Part shown: positions 1 through 8,226 of the stretch, piece by piece
Layout: each line of letters starts with the position of its first letter
How positions within the stretch are numbered: position 1 is the first letter of the stretch
Assembly: GCA_947458745.1 (NCBI GenBank)
Contig: CANGYQ010000007.1
Coordinates: 141,339-205,338 of the forward strand
Reading direction: 5' to 3'
Length of the DNA: 64,000 bases
DNA from: Bryobacteraceae bacterium
GTDB taxonomy: Bacteria; Acidobacteriota; Terriglobia; Bryobacterales; Bryobacteraceae
Notes under the pieces: generated by a model
Databases searched by the model: none
What the model was told of the DNA's origin: nothing
What the model saw: only the letters and a program-made list of their open reading frames with translations
Made by a program: the position numbers and the translations under genes

Positions 1-279
1 CTGGAACAGGCCAATCAGAACTGCGCCGCCTTGGCCGACGACGTACGTGAGGCGCGGGGGCACATCGCGGATCTGACGGCCCAATTGGCGCGTGCCCAGG
101 CTGATATCCAGGACACCTCGTCCGCCGGGGCCCGTCTGCAGTTGGACCGGGATCAGGCCGTGGCGGAAGCAGCGCGACTGGCCGCCGAAGTGGCGCGCCT
201 GGAAAGCGAGCGCACGCAGGTGCGCACCCGCGTTTCCAAACTGATGTCGCAGATTGATCTGCTATCCTCCGAAGCGTAA
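1..279 (+). CDS. ZapB-like coiled-coil cell division protein (5' end outside window)
   Basis: The reading frame is open from base 1 to a TAA at 277-279, so the gene begins before the window. The visible 92 residues are almost entirely predicted coiled coil, rich in Ala, Glu, Arg and Gln with heptad spacing, and end in SQIDLLSSEA. It sits directly before zapA in the same frame, the position where coiled-coil division proteins (ZapB-like) are found in many genomes. The role is inferred: a cytoplasmic coiled-coil factor of the Z-ring. The coiled coil alone is not specific, so the name rests mainly on the neighbour. Confidence 0.6.
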   Translation: MEQANQNCAALADDVREARGHIADLTAQLARAQADIQDTSSAGARLQLDRDQAVAEAARLAAEVARLESERTQVRTRVSKLMSQIDLLSSEA

Positions 280-285
280 GGGAGA

Positions 286-546
286 CTCGCCGCGGCCGAC
301 AAGGTTCCAGTCCGCGTCACCATCTACGGGCAGACGTTTACCGTTCTGACCGACGGCAACCCGCGCGATCTTGAAGCGCTGGCGGGCGAGATCAGCGGCT
401 TGCTCTCCACCCTGGCCTCACGCACGGGCGTCGGCGACACCGCCCGCGTCGCTCTGCTGGCCTGCCTTCATCTGGCTGATGAAAACCGCCGCCTCAAAGG
501 GCGACTGGAAGGTATCAGCGAGGCGCTGGCGGCGATTGAAGCTTAG
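286..546 (+). CDS. zapA: Cell division protein ZapA (start codon not identifiable)
   Basis: The frame ending at TAG 544-546 translates to a protein beginning around KVPVRVTIYGQTFTV and ending ISEALAAIEA, about 82-87 residues. It has the ZapA pattern: N-terminal beta strands (VRVTIYGQ), then ALAGEISGLLSTLASR and ARVALLACLHLADE helices and a C-terminal coiled coil. ZapA binds FtsZ and cross-links protofilaments. The preceding TAA (277-279) is in the same frame, and no ATG, GTG or TTG lies between it and the conserved N-terminus; the first in-frame TTG is inside the protein near 397. A purine-rich AAGGGAG at 278-284 could be the ribosome site. The start given (286, CTC) is a placeholder. Sequence error, a rare start codon or stop read-through are all possible. 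Confidence 0.75.
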   Translation, partial: LAAADKVPVRVTIYGQTFTVLTDGNPRDLEALAGEISGLLSTLASRTGVGDTARVALLACLHLADENRRLKGRLEGISEALAAIEA

Positions 547-547
547 C

Positions 548-676
548 AGGCTGTGGGACGGAGATCTACGGTACTGGATTGAGGCCCTGGCAAGCTGCGG
601 GGAAAGAGAACCCACCGCTGCACGCGCGCGACGCGCTCTCCGGAACACTTCAGTTGGTTCTGTGACGTCTCGTCGG
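548..676 (+). ncRNA. ssrS: Candidate 6S RNA (ssrS) downstream of zapA
   Basis: The roughly 130 bases after zapA have no gene on the plus strand and fold into a long imperfect hairpin. GACgGAGA near 557-564 can pair with TCTCGTC near 668-674, and GCGCG-CGA-CGCGC forms an inner stem near 624-636. Known synteny places 6S RNA right after zapA in many bacteria, and the segment GAGAACCCACC (606-616) resembles the central region of several 6S RNAs. Ends are estimates. 6S RNA would bind the housekeeping RNA polymerase holoenzyme in stationary phase. Covariance was not tested. Confidence 0.35.
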
Positions 677-697
677 GCGGCCGGCCACTATCGCCCG

Positions 698-916
698 TTA
701 GCGGACCAGGCGCGCAATCAGAGGTAGTGTCGAGCCAACAGCCGCGGCAATTCCCAGCCAACCCAGGCGCTCCGCCCAGGCCAAGGGCTGCATGACACGC
801 TGCTGGCGCTCCCGCTGCGCCTGCAACTCGGCCCGCCAGTAGAGAATCTCAGGCGGAGGGCCTTGCGGCTCACCCAAATCGGCTTCGAGTGCCTGCAGCA
901 ACTGTTCGTCGTTCAT
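698..916 (-). CDS. Small single-TM protein, putative sigma-factor partner
   Basis: A 72-residue protein starting MNDEQLLQALEADLGE. It has a charged cytoplasmic N-terminal half and one predicted transmembrane helix near residues 50-70 (LGWLGIAAAVGSTLPLIARL). Its ATG overlaps the sigma factor stop as ATGA, which implies translational coupling. Position and topology suggest an anti-sigma or sigma-modulating role. It lacks the HxxxCxxC zinc motif of the common zinc-binding anti-sigma factors. The function is inferred from context only. Confidence 0.7.
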   Translation of the reverse strand: MNDEQLLQALEADLGEPQGPPPEILYWRAELQAQRERQQRVMQPLAWAERLGWLGIAAAVGSTLPLIARLVR

Positions 917-1464
917 GGCTGGAGTCCTTTCTTTTTGAGGATCGCACCTAAACGGTGCCGGGCGCGCAGCAGGAGGCCGCGGACGCTGGATTCCTTGACG
1001 CTCACCACCTCGGCGATCTCGCGGTGCGAGAGTTGTTCCACATAAGCCAGCCACAGCAGGGCGCGGTCATGGTGCGACACCTCCCGCAGAGCGCGCTGCA
1101 CATCCTCTTGCCGGTCTAGATTATCGTTCGCCGTCCCGCCGGGTAACTCACTGGGCAGCTCCTCATCCATTGGCCCCGAGCGAAAATGGTCGGTGGTGAG
1201 ATTGGTGGCGATGCGAAACAGGTAGCCGCGCCGGTGCTCATGCGTCGCATCCGGGGTGAGGCCGGAGCGAAGCAACCGCAAGTATGCCTCCTGGGCGAGA
1301 TCTTCGGCCAGGTTCTGGCTGCCGGTGACGCGCACTAAGTAGCCGCGCAGGGAGCGCACGGTGGCTTCGTGGAAGCGCGCGAACTCCTCTCGCGGAATAG
1401 CCAGCAATGGCTTCTCGCCACTGGCGATGGAGGAGATCACGATGCTGTCTTCGAAGCTACTCAC
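913..1464 (-). CDS. ECF-family RNA polymerase sigma factor
   Basis: About 183 residues with sigma region 2 (LAEDLAQEAYLRLLRSG, then RRGYLFRIATNLTTDHFR) and region 4 (LWLAYVEQLSHREIAEVVSVKESSVRGLLLRARHRL, the helix-turn-helix that reads the -35 element). It would direct RNA polymerase to a dedicated regulon. The GTG at 1464 overlaps the preceding gene's stop by a few bases; a TTG at 1482 is the alternative start. It lies between a membrane protein and a small TM protein, all reading leftward with overlapping ends, so the three form one operon. The signal is unknown. Confidence 0.9.
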   Translation of the reverse strand: MSSFEDSIVISSIASGEKPLLAIPREEFARFHEATVRSLRGYLVRVTGSQNLAEDLAQEAYLRLLRSGLTPDATHEHRRGYLFRIATNLTTDHFRSGPMDEELPSELPGGTANDNLDRQEDVQRALREVSHHDRALLWLAYVEQLSHREIAEVVSVKESSVRGLLLRARHRLGAILKKKGLQP

Positions 1465-1921
1465 GTTCCGCGGAGGGCACAAATCCCAGTTTCGCCGACA
1501 ACAGATACGACGCGGCGGCCGCTGCCAGAAATCCGACGCCCACGGCCAGCACCACCGGCGACAAAAAGCCCAGCGTCTCCCAATTGGATTCCGTGCGCGG
1601 CACCGCCAGCAGGCCCAAGCCTCCCGCGGTCAACACCGCACCGGCTTGCATCGCGTTCAGGATGCGCGAATAGGGGCTCTGAACGACAGCCGAGGGCAGC
1701 CGCTCGACATCCAGAAACTTCTTCAGGTCCCCGGTCTGCAGCCAGGCCAGCAGCTCCGGGCTGGTGCCCAGTTTGTCGACAATCTTCGACATGGTGGCTG
1801 ATTGCAGATTGGCCAGCTTCTGGTAACGGATGTGGGACAGCGTCATTTTGGCAAGCGCCGCGGCGGTGTAACCGACAGTGCCCATGACACTGATCATCGA
1901 GATCATCTCAGTAGGTTCCAT
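1457..1921 (-). CDS. Small membrane protein of the sigma-factor operon
   Basis: A 154-residue protein with three predicted membrane segments: near residues 5-25, 88-106 and 118-141. Between the first and second is a soluble stretch (HIRYQKLANLQSATMSKIVDKLGTSPELLAWLQTGDLKKFL). I do not recognise a named family. It is the first gene of the leftward operon with the ECF sigma factor, which its 3' end overlaps. It might sense or transduce the signal, but nothing in the sequence proves that. Confidence 0.75.
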   Translation of the reverse strand: MEPTEMISMISVMGTVGYTAAALAKMTLSHIRYQKLANLQSATMSKIVDKLGTSPELLAWLQTGDLKKFLDVERLPSAVVQSPYSRILNAMQAGAVLTAGGLGLLAVPRTESNWETLGFLSPVVLAVGVGFLAAAAASYLLSAKLGFVPSAERE

Positions 1922-2041
1922 ACACCGTTAGGAACGGTCTACAACGGAGAATGTAGACACCGCGCGGTATCTTTTCGTTCAAGCGTGGATCGCACTTCGC
2001 CCACGCTGCCCCCTGTAGACCAACTGCGAGAGGGTGAAGGG

Positions 2042-3202
2042 CTAAGCGTAGCGGTGCTTCAACCGTAGGAAAGGGTCTTCCAGGAACCGCTTGGAAAGCG
2101 CAGCCACCAGGTAGGCGGACCCAATAATCACCGCCACCTGCATTGCCAGCGCCATCCGGGGGCCAAACTGCGCCACCGTATCGATACCGGCTCTTTTCAG
2201 CAGCGTCACGTAAGCATCACCCAAGCTGAGGTGCACCATGTAGATGCAATAGCTGTAATCACTGGTGATCCGCAAAAAGCCGCTCCGCAACACCGCCGTC
2301 ACGGCTGATCCGCGCAGCGTGAGCGCGGCCAGGATCGCCGCTCCGAACACGAGTTGGACCTGACTGTAGCGAAGTGCTACTGCTGCCACCGTCTTGGTCC
2401 CAAGGATGCCGTAGGGCACTCCGAGGGCAGTGATGAGAAGCGAAAGGGCAACCATCGCCGCCGCCAACTGCAGCGACCTTTGCCGCGTCTGGGCAGCGGA
2501 GCGCCACCAGATGGCCAGCAGTGCCCCCAGCGCCAGGCCGTCAAAGCGAAACTGCGAGAACTCGTAGATCTGGTCAATTTTTACCCATTGGTTGGCCGCC
2601 GCCAACCCCCGCAGTATGGGAGTGCCCACCCAAATCGCCAAGGCCGAAACCGCCAAAGCATTCCGGGAGAGAAAGCGCGCCCCCAGCGGCCAGATCAGGT
2701 AGAAATGCTCCTCCACCGCCAGCGACCAGTAGACGCCGGGCCCGTGCGGCACGGCCGCGCCAAAGGCCGACGCAAAGTTGGCCATGAAGAACAACGTGAC
2801 TAGAAAGAAGCTGGAATAGGTAGCACCGTAGAAGTACCAGCTCACCACCAAAGTCACAAAGTAGAGCGGCATGATGCGCAAGACGCGCCGCAGGTAAAAA
2901 TTACGGAAGTAATGCGGCTTCAGGCGCGAATCGATCAAGATGCCCGAAATCAGCAAGCCGGAGAGGACAAAGAAGAGGTCAACCCCCAGCCATCCCTTGC
3001 CGAGAACCGCCCTGATGAAGCCGGGCACTCCATCCAGCGCCCCTTCAATGCTGCCATAGGCAAACAGAGCATGCGTCACCAATACTGCAAGCGCGGCAAT
3101 GGCGCGAAATCCATCCAGTTCGGGAATTCGGCTTTCAGATGCGTGCGACGGGCGTGCAGGCACAGGAGGGCTTACAGCAATCGGTTCCACCAAAGCCAAC
3201 AT
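2042..3202 (-). CDS. Acyltransferase 3 family membrane protein (OafA/YrhL-like)
   Basis: About 386 residues from MLALVEPIAVS; an upstream ATG would add 16 Arg-rich residues that do not match the family. It begins its domain with IPELDGFRAIAALAVLVTHALFAYG, where the His in the first membrane helix is the family's key residue, and continues GWLGVDLFFVLSGLLISGIL and YLRRVLRIMPLYF. About ten membrane segments follow, with WSLAVEEHFYLIWPL near the middle. Such enzymes move acyl groups, often acetyl, onto cell-surface sugars or lipids in the inner membrane. It stands alone, so the substrate cannot be guessed. Confidence 0.9.
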   Translation of the reverse strand: MLALVEPIAVSPPVPARPSHASESRIPELDGFRAIAALAVLVTHALFAYGSIEGALDGVPGFIRAVLGKGWLGVDLFFVLSGLLISGILIDSRLKPHYFRNFYLRRVLRIMPLYFVTLVVSWYFYGATYSSFFLVTLFFMANFASAFGAAVPHGPGVYWSLAVEEHFYLIWPLGARFLSRNALAVSALAIWVGTPILRGLAAANQWVKIDQIYEFSQFRFDGLALGALLAIWWRSAAQTRQRSLQLAAAMVALSLLITALGVPYGILGTKTVAAVALRYSQVQLVFGAAILAALTLRGSAVTAVLRSGFLRITSDYSYCIYMVHLSLGDAYVTLLKRAGIDTVAQFGPRMALAMQVAVIIGSAYLVAALSKRFLEDPFLRLKHRYA

Positions 3203-3276
3203 ACCATGAGGCCGCGCCTTCGCCTGGCGGCAAAGCCCGCCCCGCGCCACAACGGTAGGGGATAGAATGAGGGTTC

Positions 3277-4776
3277 ATGCCTGAAACCTTGTCGGATATC
3301 GGCCTCGTCGGCCTAGCCGTGATGGGCCAGAACCTCGCCCTGAATATCGCGGACCACGGCTTCCGCATTTCGGTCTACAACCGGACCAAGGAGACGATGG
3401 AGAAGTTCGTCGCCGAGAACCCGTCCACGCCCGGTGGGGTGCACGGTGAAGTCACGCTGGAAGGATTTGTGGCATCGCTCAAGCGCCCCCGGAAGGTGAT
3501 CATCCTGGTGAAGGCCGGTGGCCCCACCGATGCCGTGATTGATGGCCTGATTCCGCTGCTCGAACCCGGCGACATCATCATCGACGGTGGCAACGCCCTG
3601 TGGACCGATACCATCCGTCGCGAGAAGGCGCTGGCCGCCAAGAATCTCCGCTTCATCGGCTCCGGCGTTTCGGGCGGTGAAGAAGGTGCGCGCTTCGGCC
3701 CGTCCCTGATGCCCGGCGGCGAGCATGCCGCGTATCTCGAAATCGAGCCCATCTGGAATGCCATCGCCGCCAAAGTGGACGACCAGACGGGCAAACCGCT
3801 GATGGGGGCCATGCCGGGTCACCCGATCGAGGGCGGTGTCCCCTGCTCCACCTACATTGGGCCCAACGGCGCCGGCCACTACGTGAAGATGGTCCACAAC
3901 GGCATCGAGTATGGCGACATGCAGATGATCTGCGAAGCCTATTCGCTGCTGCGGCTGGCGGGCCTGACGCCCAAAGAAGCGGGCGATGTGTTTGCCGAAT
4001 GGAACACCGGCTTGCTGGATTCGTTCCTGATCGAGATCACGGCCGATATTCTCCACCAGACTGACCCGACCACCGGCGCTCCGTTTGTCGACATCGTGCT
4101 GGATACGGCCGGGCAGAAGGGCACCGGCAAGTGGACCTCCACCAACGCGCTCGACATGGGCGTGCCGGCGCCCACCGTCGCAGAAGCCGTGTTCGCCCGC
4201 TTCTTAAGCGCGGTGAAGGAAGAGCGCGTGGCCGCCGCCAATATCTTGACCGGCCCCAGCCTGCCATTCACCGGCGACCGGGCGGAGTTCATTGCTGCGG
4301 TGCATGATGCGCTCTACTGCTCCAAGATTTGCGCCTATGCCCAGGGCTTCCAGTTGATGCGCGCCGCGCAGGCGGAATACCACTGGACACTGCCGTTTGG
4401 CGAGATCGCCCGCATCTTCCGTGGAGGCTGCATCATCCGGGCTCGCTTCCTGCAGAAGATCACGGAGGCGTATCAGAACAACGCAACGCTGACCAACCTG
4501 CTGCTGGACCCGTACTTTAAGAGCGAAATCGACCGCGCACAGACCAACTGGCGCAATGTGATCGCGCTGGCGGCCACGCATGGCGTGCCGGCACCCACGT
4601 TCTACTCGGCGCTGTCGTATTACGATGGCTACCGCAGCGCCCGCCTGCCGGCCAACCTGCTGCAATCGCAGCGCGACTTCTTTGGCGCGCACACCTATGA
4701 GCGCGTCGATCAACCGCGCGGCAAGTTCTTCCACCTGGATTGGCCGGAGCCCGGTCGCCCGCAGTTGGAAGTTTAG
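3277..4776 (+). CDS. gnd: 6-phosphogluconate dehydrogenase, decarboxylating
   Basis: A 499-residue enzyme that oxidises and decarboxylates 6-phosphogluconate to ribulose 5-phosphate with NADP+, in the oxidative pentose phosphate pathway. The N-terminal Rossmann motif is [16 protein letters not shown]. The substrate-binding signature is [18 protein letters not shown], followed by the catalytic Lys region [17 protein letters not shown] and the C-terminal [12 protein letters not shown]. Length fits the long form of the family. Only six bases separate it from the K+ channel gene, so the two are probably co-transcribed. Confidence 0.97.
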   Translation: MPETLSDIGLVGLAVMGQNLALNIADHGFRISVYNRTKETMEKFVAENPSTPGGVHGEVTLEGFVASLKRPRKVIILVKAGGPTDAVIDGLIPLLEPGDIIIDGGNALWTDTIRREKALAAKNLRFIGSGVSGGEEGARFGPSLMPGGEHAAYLEIEPIWNAIAAKVDDQTGKPLMGAMPGHPIEGGVPCSTYIGPNGAGHYVKMVHNGIEYGDMQMICEAYSLLRLAGLTPKEAGDVFAEWNTGLLDSFLIEITADILHQTDPTTGAPFVDIVLDTAGQKGTGKWTSTNALDMGVPAPTVAEAVFARFLSAVKEERVAAANILTGPSLPFTGDRAEFIAAVHDALYCSKICAYAQGFQLMRAAQAEYHWTLPFGEIARIFRGGCIIRARFLQKITEAYQNNATLTNLLLDPYFKSEIDRAQTNWRNVIALAATHGVPAPTFYSALSYYDGYRSARLPANLLQSQRDFFGAHTYERVDQPRGKFFHLDWPEPGRPQLEV

Positions 4777-4782
4777 GTTCGC

Positions 4783-5787
4783 GTGCGCCAGCCCTCAGAG
4801 CCATTACGCGCGACGGAGGAGGCCTACCAGCCTACTCCGCTTCTGGTCGACGCGGTGGATGACACCGCCGACAAGAACCGTGATCTCGGTCTGGGCGACA
4901 AGCTGGCGGAACGGGTGGGAGGCGGCCGGGTCCTCAATCAGAACGGCCGCTTCAACGTCCGGCGATCGGGCACCGATCCCTGGAACCCGATCAACCTCTA
5001 TCACACGCTGCTGACGCTCTCCTGGCCCCAGTTTTTTGGGTTGGCGGTGGGCGGCTACTTTGTGGTGAATCTGTTTTTCGCCCTGATGTTTCTGGCCTGC
5101 GGGCCCGGCGCGCTGGAAGGTGCGCGGCTGGAACCGTTTTCAGCCCGCTTCCAGGATTGCTTCTTCTTCAGCATCCAGACGGTGGCCACCATTGGCTACG
5201 GCAAGATCGTCCCCCACTCCCCGGCTGCCAACTTTCTCGTGGCCTTTGCCGCACTGGCGGGTTTACTGGGCTTTGCCTTCGTTACCGGGTTGTTGTTTGC
5301 CCGCTTCTCCCGGCCGATGGCGAAGATGGTCTTCAGCAAGTGCGCCGTGATCGGACCGTATCAGGGCAAGCTGGGTCTGATGTTCCGGCTGGCCAATCAG
5401 CGGAGCAACGAGTTGAGTGAAGTAACCGCCACGGTGGTCCTGGTGCGGTGGGAGTGGACGGGGGACCGCAAGCAACGCCGCTTCAACCAGCTCCCACTGG
5501 AGCGGGATAAGATCTCGTTCCTGCCCTGGCATTGGGTAGTGGTCCACCCGATTGATGAGAAGAGCCCGCTCTATGGTGTCACGGAGGCAGAATTGGCCGA
5601 ATCTGAGCCGGAGATTCTGATTTTGGTGACGGCGATGGACGAGACGTTCTCGCAAGTGGTCCACACTCGCATGTCTTACCACGGCCAGGAAGTGGTGTGG
5701 AACGCCAAGTTCGCCCCCTTGAACAACCCCCAATCACCGCTTGAGGTGGATCTAACGCGGATCCACGATATTCAACGGCTAGGGTAG
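4783..5787 (+). CDS. Inward-rectifier (KirBac-type) potassium channel
   Basis: A 334-residue protein starting at GTG 4783. A cytoplasmic N-terminus is followed by TM1 (FGLAVGGYFVVNLFFALMFLA), a pore helix, the selectivity filter TVATIGYGKIVP near residue 145, and TM2 (AALAGLLGFAFVTGLLFARFSRP). The C-terminal half is the immunoglobulin-like Kir domain (VIGPYQGKLGLMFRLANQRSNEL). It should form a tetrameric K+ channel in the inner membrane. The ion selectivity is predicted from TIGYG. It follows gnd by six bases and precedes a small membrane protein by 21 bases, so it lies in the middle of an operon. Confidence 0.93.
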   Translation: MRQPSEPLRATEEAYQPTPLLVDAVDDTADKNRDLGLGDKLAERVGGGRVLNQNGRFNVRRSGTDPWNPINLYHTLLTLSWPQFFGLAVGGYFVVNLFFALMFLACGPGALEGARLEPFSARFQDCFFFSIQTVATIGYGKIVPHSPAANFLVAFAALAGLLGFAFVTGLLFARFSRPMAKMVFSKCAVIGPYQGKLGLMFRLANQRSNELSEVTATVVLVRWEWTGDRKQRRFNQLPLERDKISFLPWHWVVVHPIDEKSPLYGVTEAELAESEPEILILVTAMDETFSQVVHTRMSYHGQEVVWNAKFAPLNNPQSPLEVDLTRIHDIQRLG

Positions 5788-5808
5788 TTGGGGCTTGAGG
5801 AGGAAGCC

Positions 5809-6159
5809 ATGCACCGCCGTTACCTCGATGGCGCTTTCGTAGCAATCAAGCTGTTGCACACGGTGGTCTGGGCCTTCTTCGCCATCTGCATCGTAGCGAT
5901 TCCTATTGCCGCTGCCCGGGATGATTTCCGCTGGGCGGCTATCCTGACCGGTCTGGTTTTGTTGGAGTGCGCCGTGCTGGCGGTAAACCACCGACGGTGT
6001 CCGCTGACCGATCTGGCGGGCCGCTACACGGACGATCGCCGCGACAACTTCGACATCTATTTGCCTCTGTGGTTGGCCCGACACAACAAGACCATCTTTG
6101 GCACGTTGTTCATCGCGGGAGGGCTCTTCGCTCTCGGAAAGTGGTGGAGTTTGGGGTGA
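5809..6159 (+). CDS. Small three-TM membrane protein
   Basis: A 116-residue protein. The ATG at 5809 is preceded by GAGGAGG (5797-5803), which decides this start over an earlier in-frame candidate at 5788. Three membrane helices are predicted near residues 12-32, 40-57 and 95-113. A CPLTDLAGRY segment between helices two and three is reminiscent of DUF2784-type proteins, but that is not certain. It is the third gene of the gnd-channel run. Function is unknown. Confidence 0.7.
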   Translation: MHRRYLDGAFVAIKLLHTVVWAFFAICIVAIPIAAARDDFRWAAILTGLVLLECAVLAVNHRRCPLTDLAGRYTDDRRDNFDIYLPLWLARHNKTIFGTLFIAGGLFALGKWWSLG

Positions 6160-6270
6160 CCGGTGGTGACGGCCCTGCGATGTTCGACCTGTGTTCTGGT
6201 GCTATCGACCCAGGACACTTTTGACTTGGGTGGGTCAACGGCCTTCATGCTTGAAAGATATCGCCTTACC

Positions 6271-6921
6271 CTAGCACCGTCCATCGCGGCCCGGCCCGCC
6301 ACCTCGGGCCAGCCCAGCCAAGTGTTGCCGGAGCTCTTCAAACCGGGGCCCAACTAGGCCGAGCGACGGATGGTACGGTAAGCCCGAATGTTCCAAGCTC
6401 GCGAACTCAAGCGCCGCCTTCGCGTGCAGCCGGGCTGCGTCGATCTCGCCGATGGAAGCGGATATCAGCGAACTCGCGGCGTGCCATTTGAAAGCATGGG
6501 TCGAGAACAACAATCGATTCTGTCTGTGGCTAAGGATCTCAAGCGCCCGCGGGTACTTTTCGGTTTGACCGGTCGTCGCGAGCAAAAAGGGAAGCTCAAT
6601 GCACGCCTCGGAATAGACGCCGGGGTATTCGATCTCTCGATCCACTGCGCGCTCGAACGCGGCAACGGCCTGTTCCATATCGCCAAGAGCATAGAATGCC
6701 GTGCCCTGGTCATAGTAGGCTTGCGAGCGATCAAACTCGTCACTCGTCGAAAAGTATTGATCCAGAAGCCGGAGCGCCGTCTGTGGATGCGACCTTGCCA
6801 GAATGCCGGCCTGTATTCTCAGGTACTGGGCTTTCTTTCGTGCCCGCTTCAACTGTGCGAGAAACTGCGCCTCGATCTCGACACTCCAGTCTCGGTTTCG
6901 GTACCAATCGTATCGGCCCAC
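6271..6921 (-). CDS. TPR-type hypothetical protein
   Basis: A 216-residue protein beginning MGRYDWYRNRDWSVEIEAQF, a start I recognise from a widespread but uncharacterised protein group. The body is helical with tetratricopeptide-like units, for example RSQAYYDQGTAFYALGDMEQAVAAFERAVD near residues 65-95. There is no signal peptide. TPR proteins usually mediate protein-protein contacts. The neighbours give no hint of a partner. Confidence 0.7.
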   Translation of the reverse strand: MGRYDWYRNRDWSVEIEAQFLAQLKRARKKAQYLRIQAGILARSHPQTALRLLDQYFSTSDEFDRSQAYYDQGTAFYALGDMEQAVAAFERAVDREIEYPGVYSEACIELPFLLATTGQTEKYPRALEILSHRQNRLLFSTHAFKWHAASSLISASIGEIDAARLHAKAALEFASLEHSGLPYHPSLGLVGPRFEELRQHLAGLARGGGPGRDGRC

Positions 6922-7000
6922 TTACATTGGTCTCCTGAATTTCTGCCCTGTTCGCCAGTCTAGCCGACAGTGGCCTGACGACCTGGCGTATGCTCTAAAC

Positions 7001-8029
7001 ATGAATCGGCGCTCATTCCTGAAAGTCTCTCCAGCAGCAGGCACGTTGTTTGCGGCTCGCTCCGCCAAATCGGCTGCCGGTCCGGCCAACAAGCGGGAGC
7101 GGATGATGCAGTGGCTTGCGGGCAAGACCGACCCCAGCTACACGCCCGCGGCCTTCTTTCTTCACTTCGGCGATCCCTATAAGGCAGGCTCCGCGGCGGC
7201 GCAGCGGCACTTGGAGTTCTTTCGCCAGACCGACATGGATTTTCTGAAGATCCAGTTTGAGCAGACCTATGAGCGGCAGGCGTTTCTCCAGAAGCCCGCC
7301 GACTGGTCGAAGCTCACACTGCGCAAGCTCGACTTCTATGAGCCGTTGCTGCAGACCGTACGCGAGCTCGTGAAGACGTCCAAGAAGGATTCGCTGATCC
7401 TGATGACGCTCTATTCGCCGTTTATGTGCGCCGGACACTGCGCCACCTCACCCTTGCTGAAGCAGCACCTGGAGGAGAATCCGGAAGCAGTGAAAAAGGG
7501 CCTGGAGATCTTGACCGAAAGCCAGATGCTGTTTGTGCGCGCTTGCATCAAGGAGGGTGTGGACGGCTTCTATATGTCGACGCAAGGCTCCGAGGCGAAG
7601 CGCTTTTCCAGCCCCAAGATCTTCCTCGATTACCTGAAGCCCTACGATCTGGTGTCGATGAAGGAGATCCAGAAGGCCTGCGCGTTCAACATCCTGCACG
7701 TCTGTGATTACGTGGCGCCCTACGCGAACTTCGACGCCGTCTACGACTACCCCGGCCACGTCATCAACAGCAACATCAAGCTGACCGAAAAAGAGATGTC
7801 CGCCCAGGAGATCGCCCGCCTGTTCAAGCGCCCCTTCATGGGCGGCCTGGACCGCCACGGCGTCATCGCCAAGGGCACGCCGCAGCAGGTGGAGGCGGAG
7901 GTGAAGAAGGTGCTGAAGGGCGCCCCCAAGCAGTTCATCCTGGCCGCCGATTGCACCGTGGCGGGCGACACCGATTGGAAGCGACTGCGCCAGGTGATCG
8001 ATGTGGCGCACGGCGTGAATCGGGCTTAG
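7001..8029 (+). CDS. Tat-exported uroporphyrinogen-decarboxylase-like protein
   Basis: A 342-residue protein starting MNRRSFLKVSPAAGTLFA, a clear twin-arginine signal. The rest matches the UroD/methyltransferase TIM-barrel superfamily, with segments such as DMDFLKIQFEQTYERQAFLQ, VDGFYMSTQG, NILHVCDYVAPYANF and GGLDRHGVIAKGTPQQVEAEVKKVL. Genuine HemE is cytoplasmic, so this exported member probably acts on another substrate. The upstream reading frame extends to 6803, but the Tat signal fixes the start at 7001. It stands alone. Confidence 0.85.
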   Translation: MNRRSFLKVSPAAGTLFAARSAKSAAGPANKRERMMQWLAGKTDPSYTPAAFFLHFGDPYKAGSAAAQRHLEFFRQTDMDFLKIQFEQTYERQAFLQKPADWSKLTLRKLDFYEPLLQTVRELVKTSKKDSLILMTLYSPFMCAGHCATSPLLKQHLEENPEAVKKGLEILTESQMLFVRACIKEGVDGFYMSTQGSEAKRFSSPKIFLDYLKPYDLVSMKEIQKACAFNILHVCDYVAPYANFDAVYDYPGHVINSNIKLTEKEMSAQEIARLFKRPFMGGLDRHGVIAKGTPQQVEAEVKKVLKGAPKQFILAADCTVAGDTDWKRLRQVIDVAHGVNRA

Positions 8030-8226
8030 CGCCAGCCGCGCACTTACTGAAACCGCGCACGACCCTCGCGTAGGCGGGGCTTGCCGAAATTCTTCTGGCG
8101 GTAAGACGGCGGGCCGTTGGACCCGCCGGACGTGGTTCAGAGCCGGAGCCGGCAAAAAATGCGCGCCGAGTCTCTTCGCCGTCATCCACTAGGGATGAGG
8201 AGTCTGCTCCTGGAGCCGCTGTCATA

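Noticed and set aside
8110..8135. Hairpin GGCGGG/CCCGCC as terminator of the UroD-like gene
   Set aside because: A stem exists but no T-tract follows on either strand, so a terminator cannot be supported.
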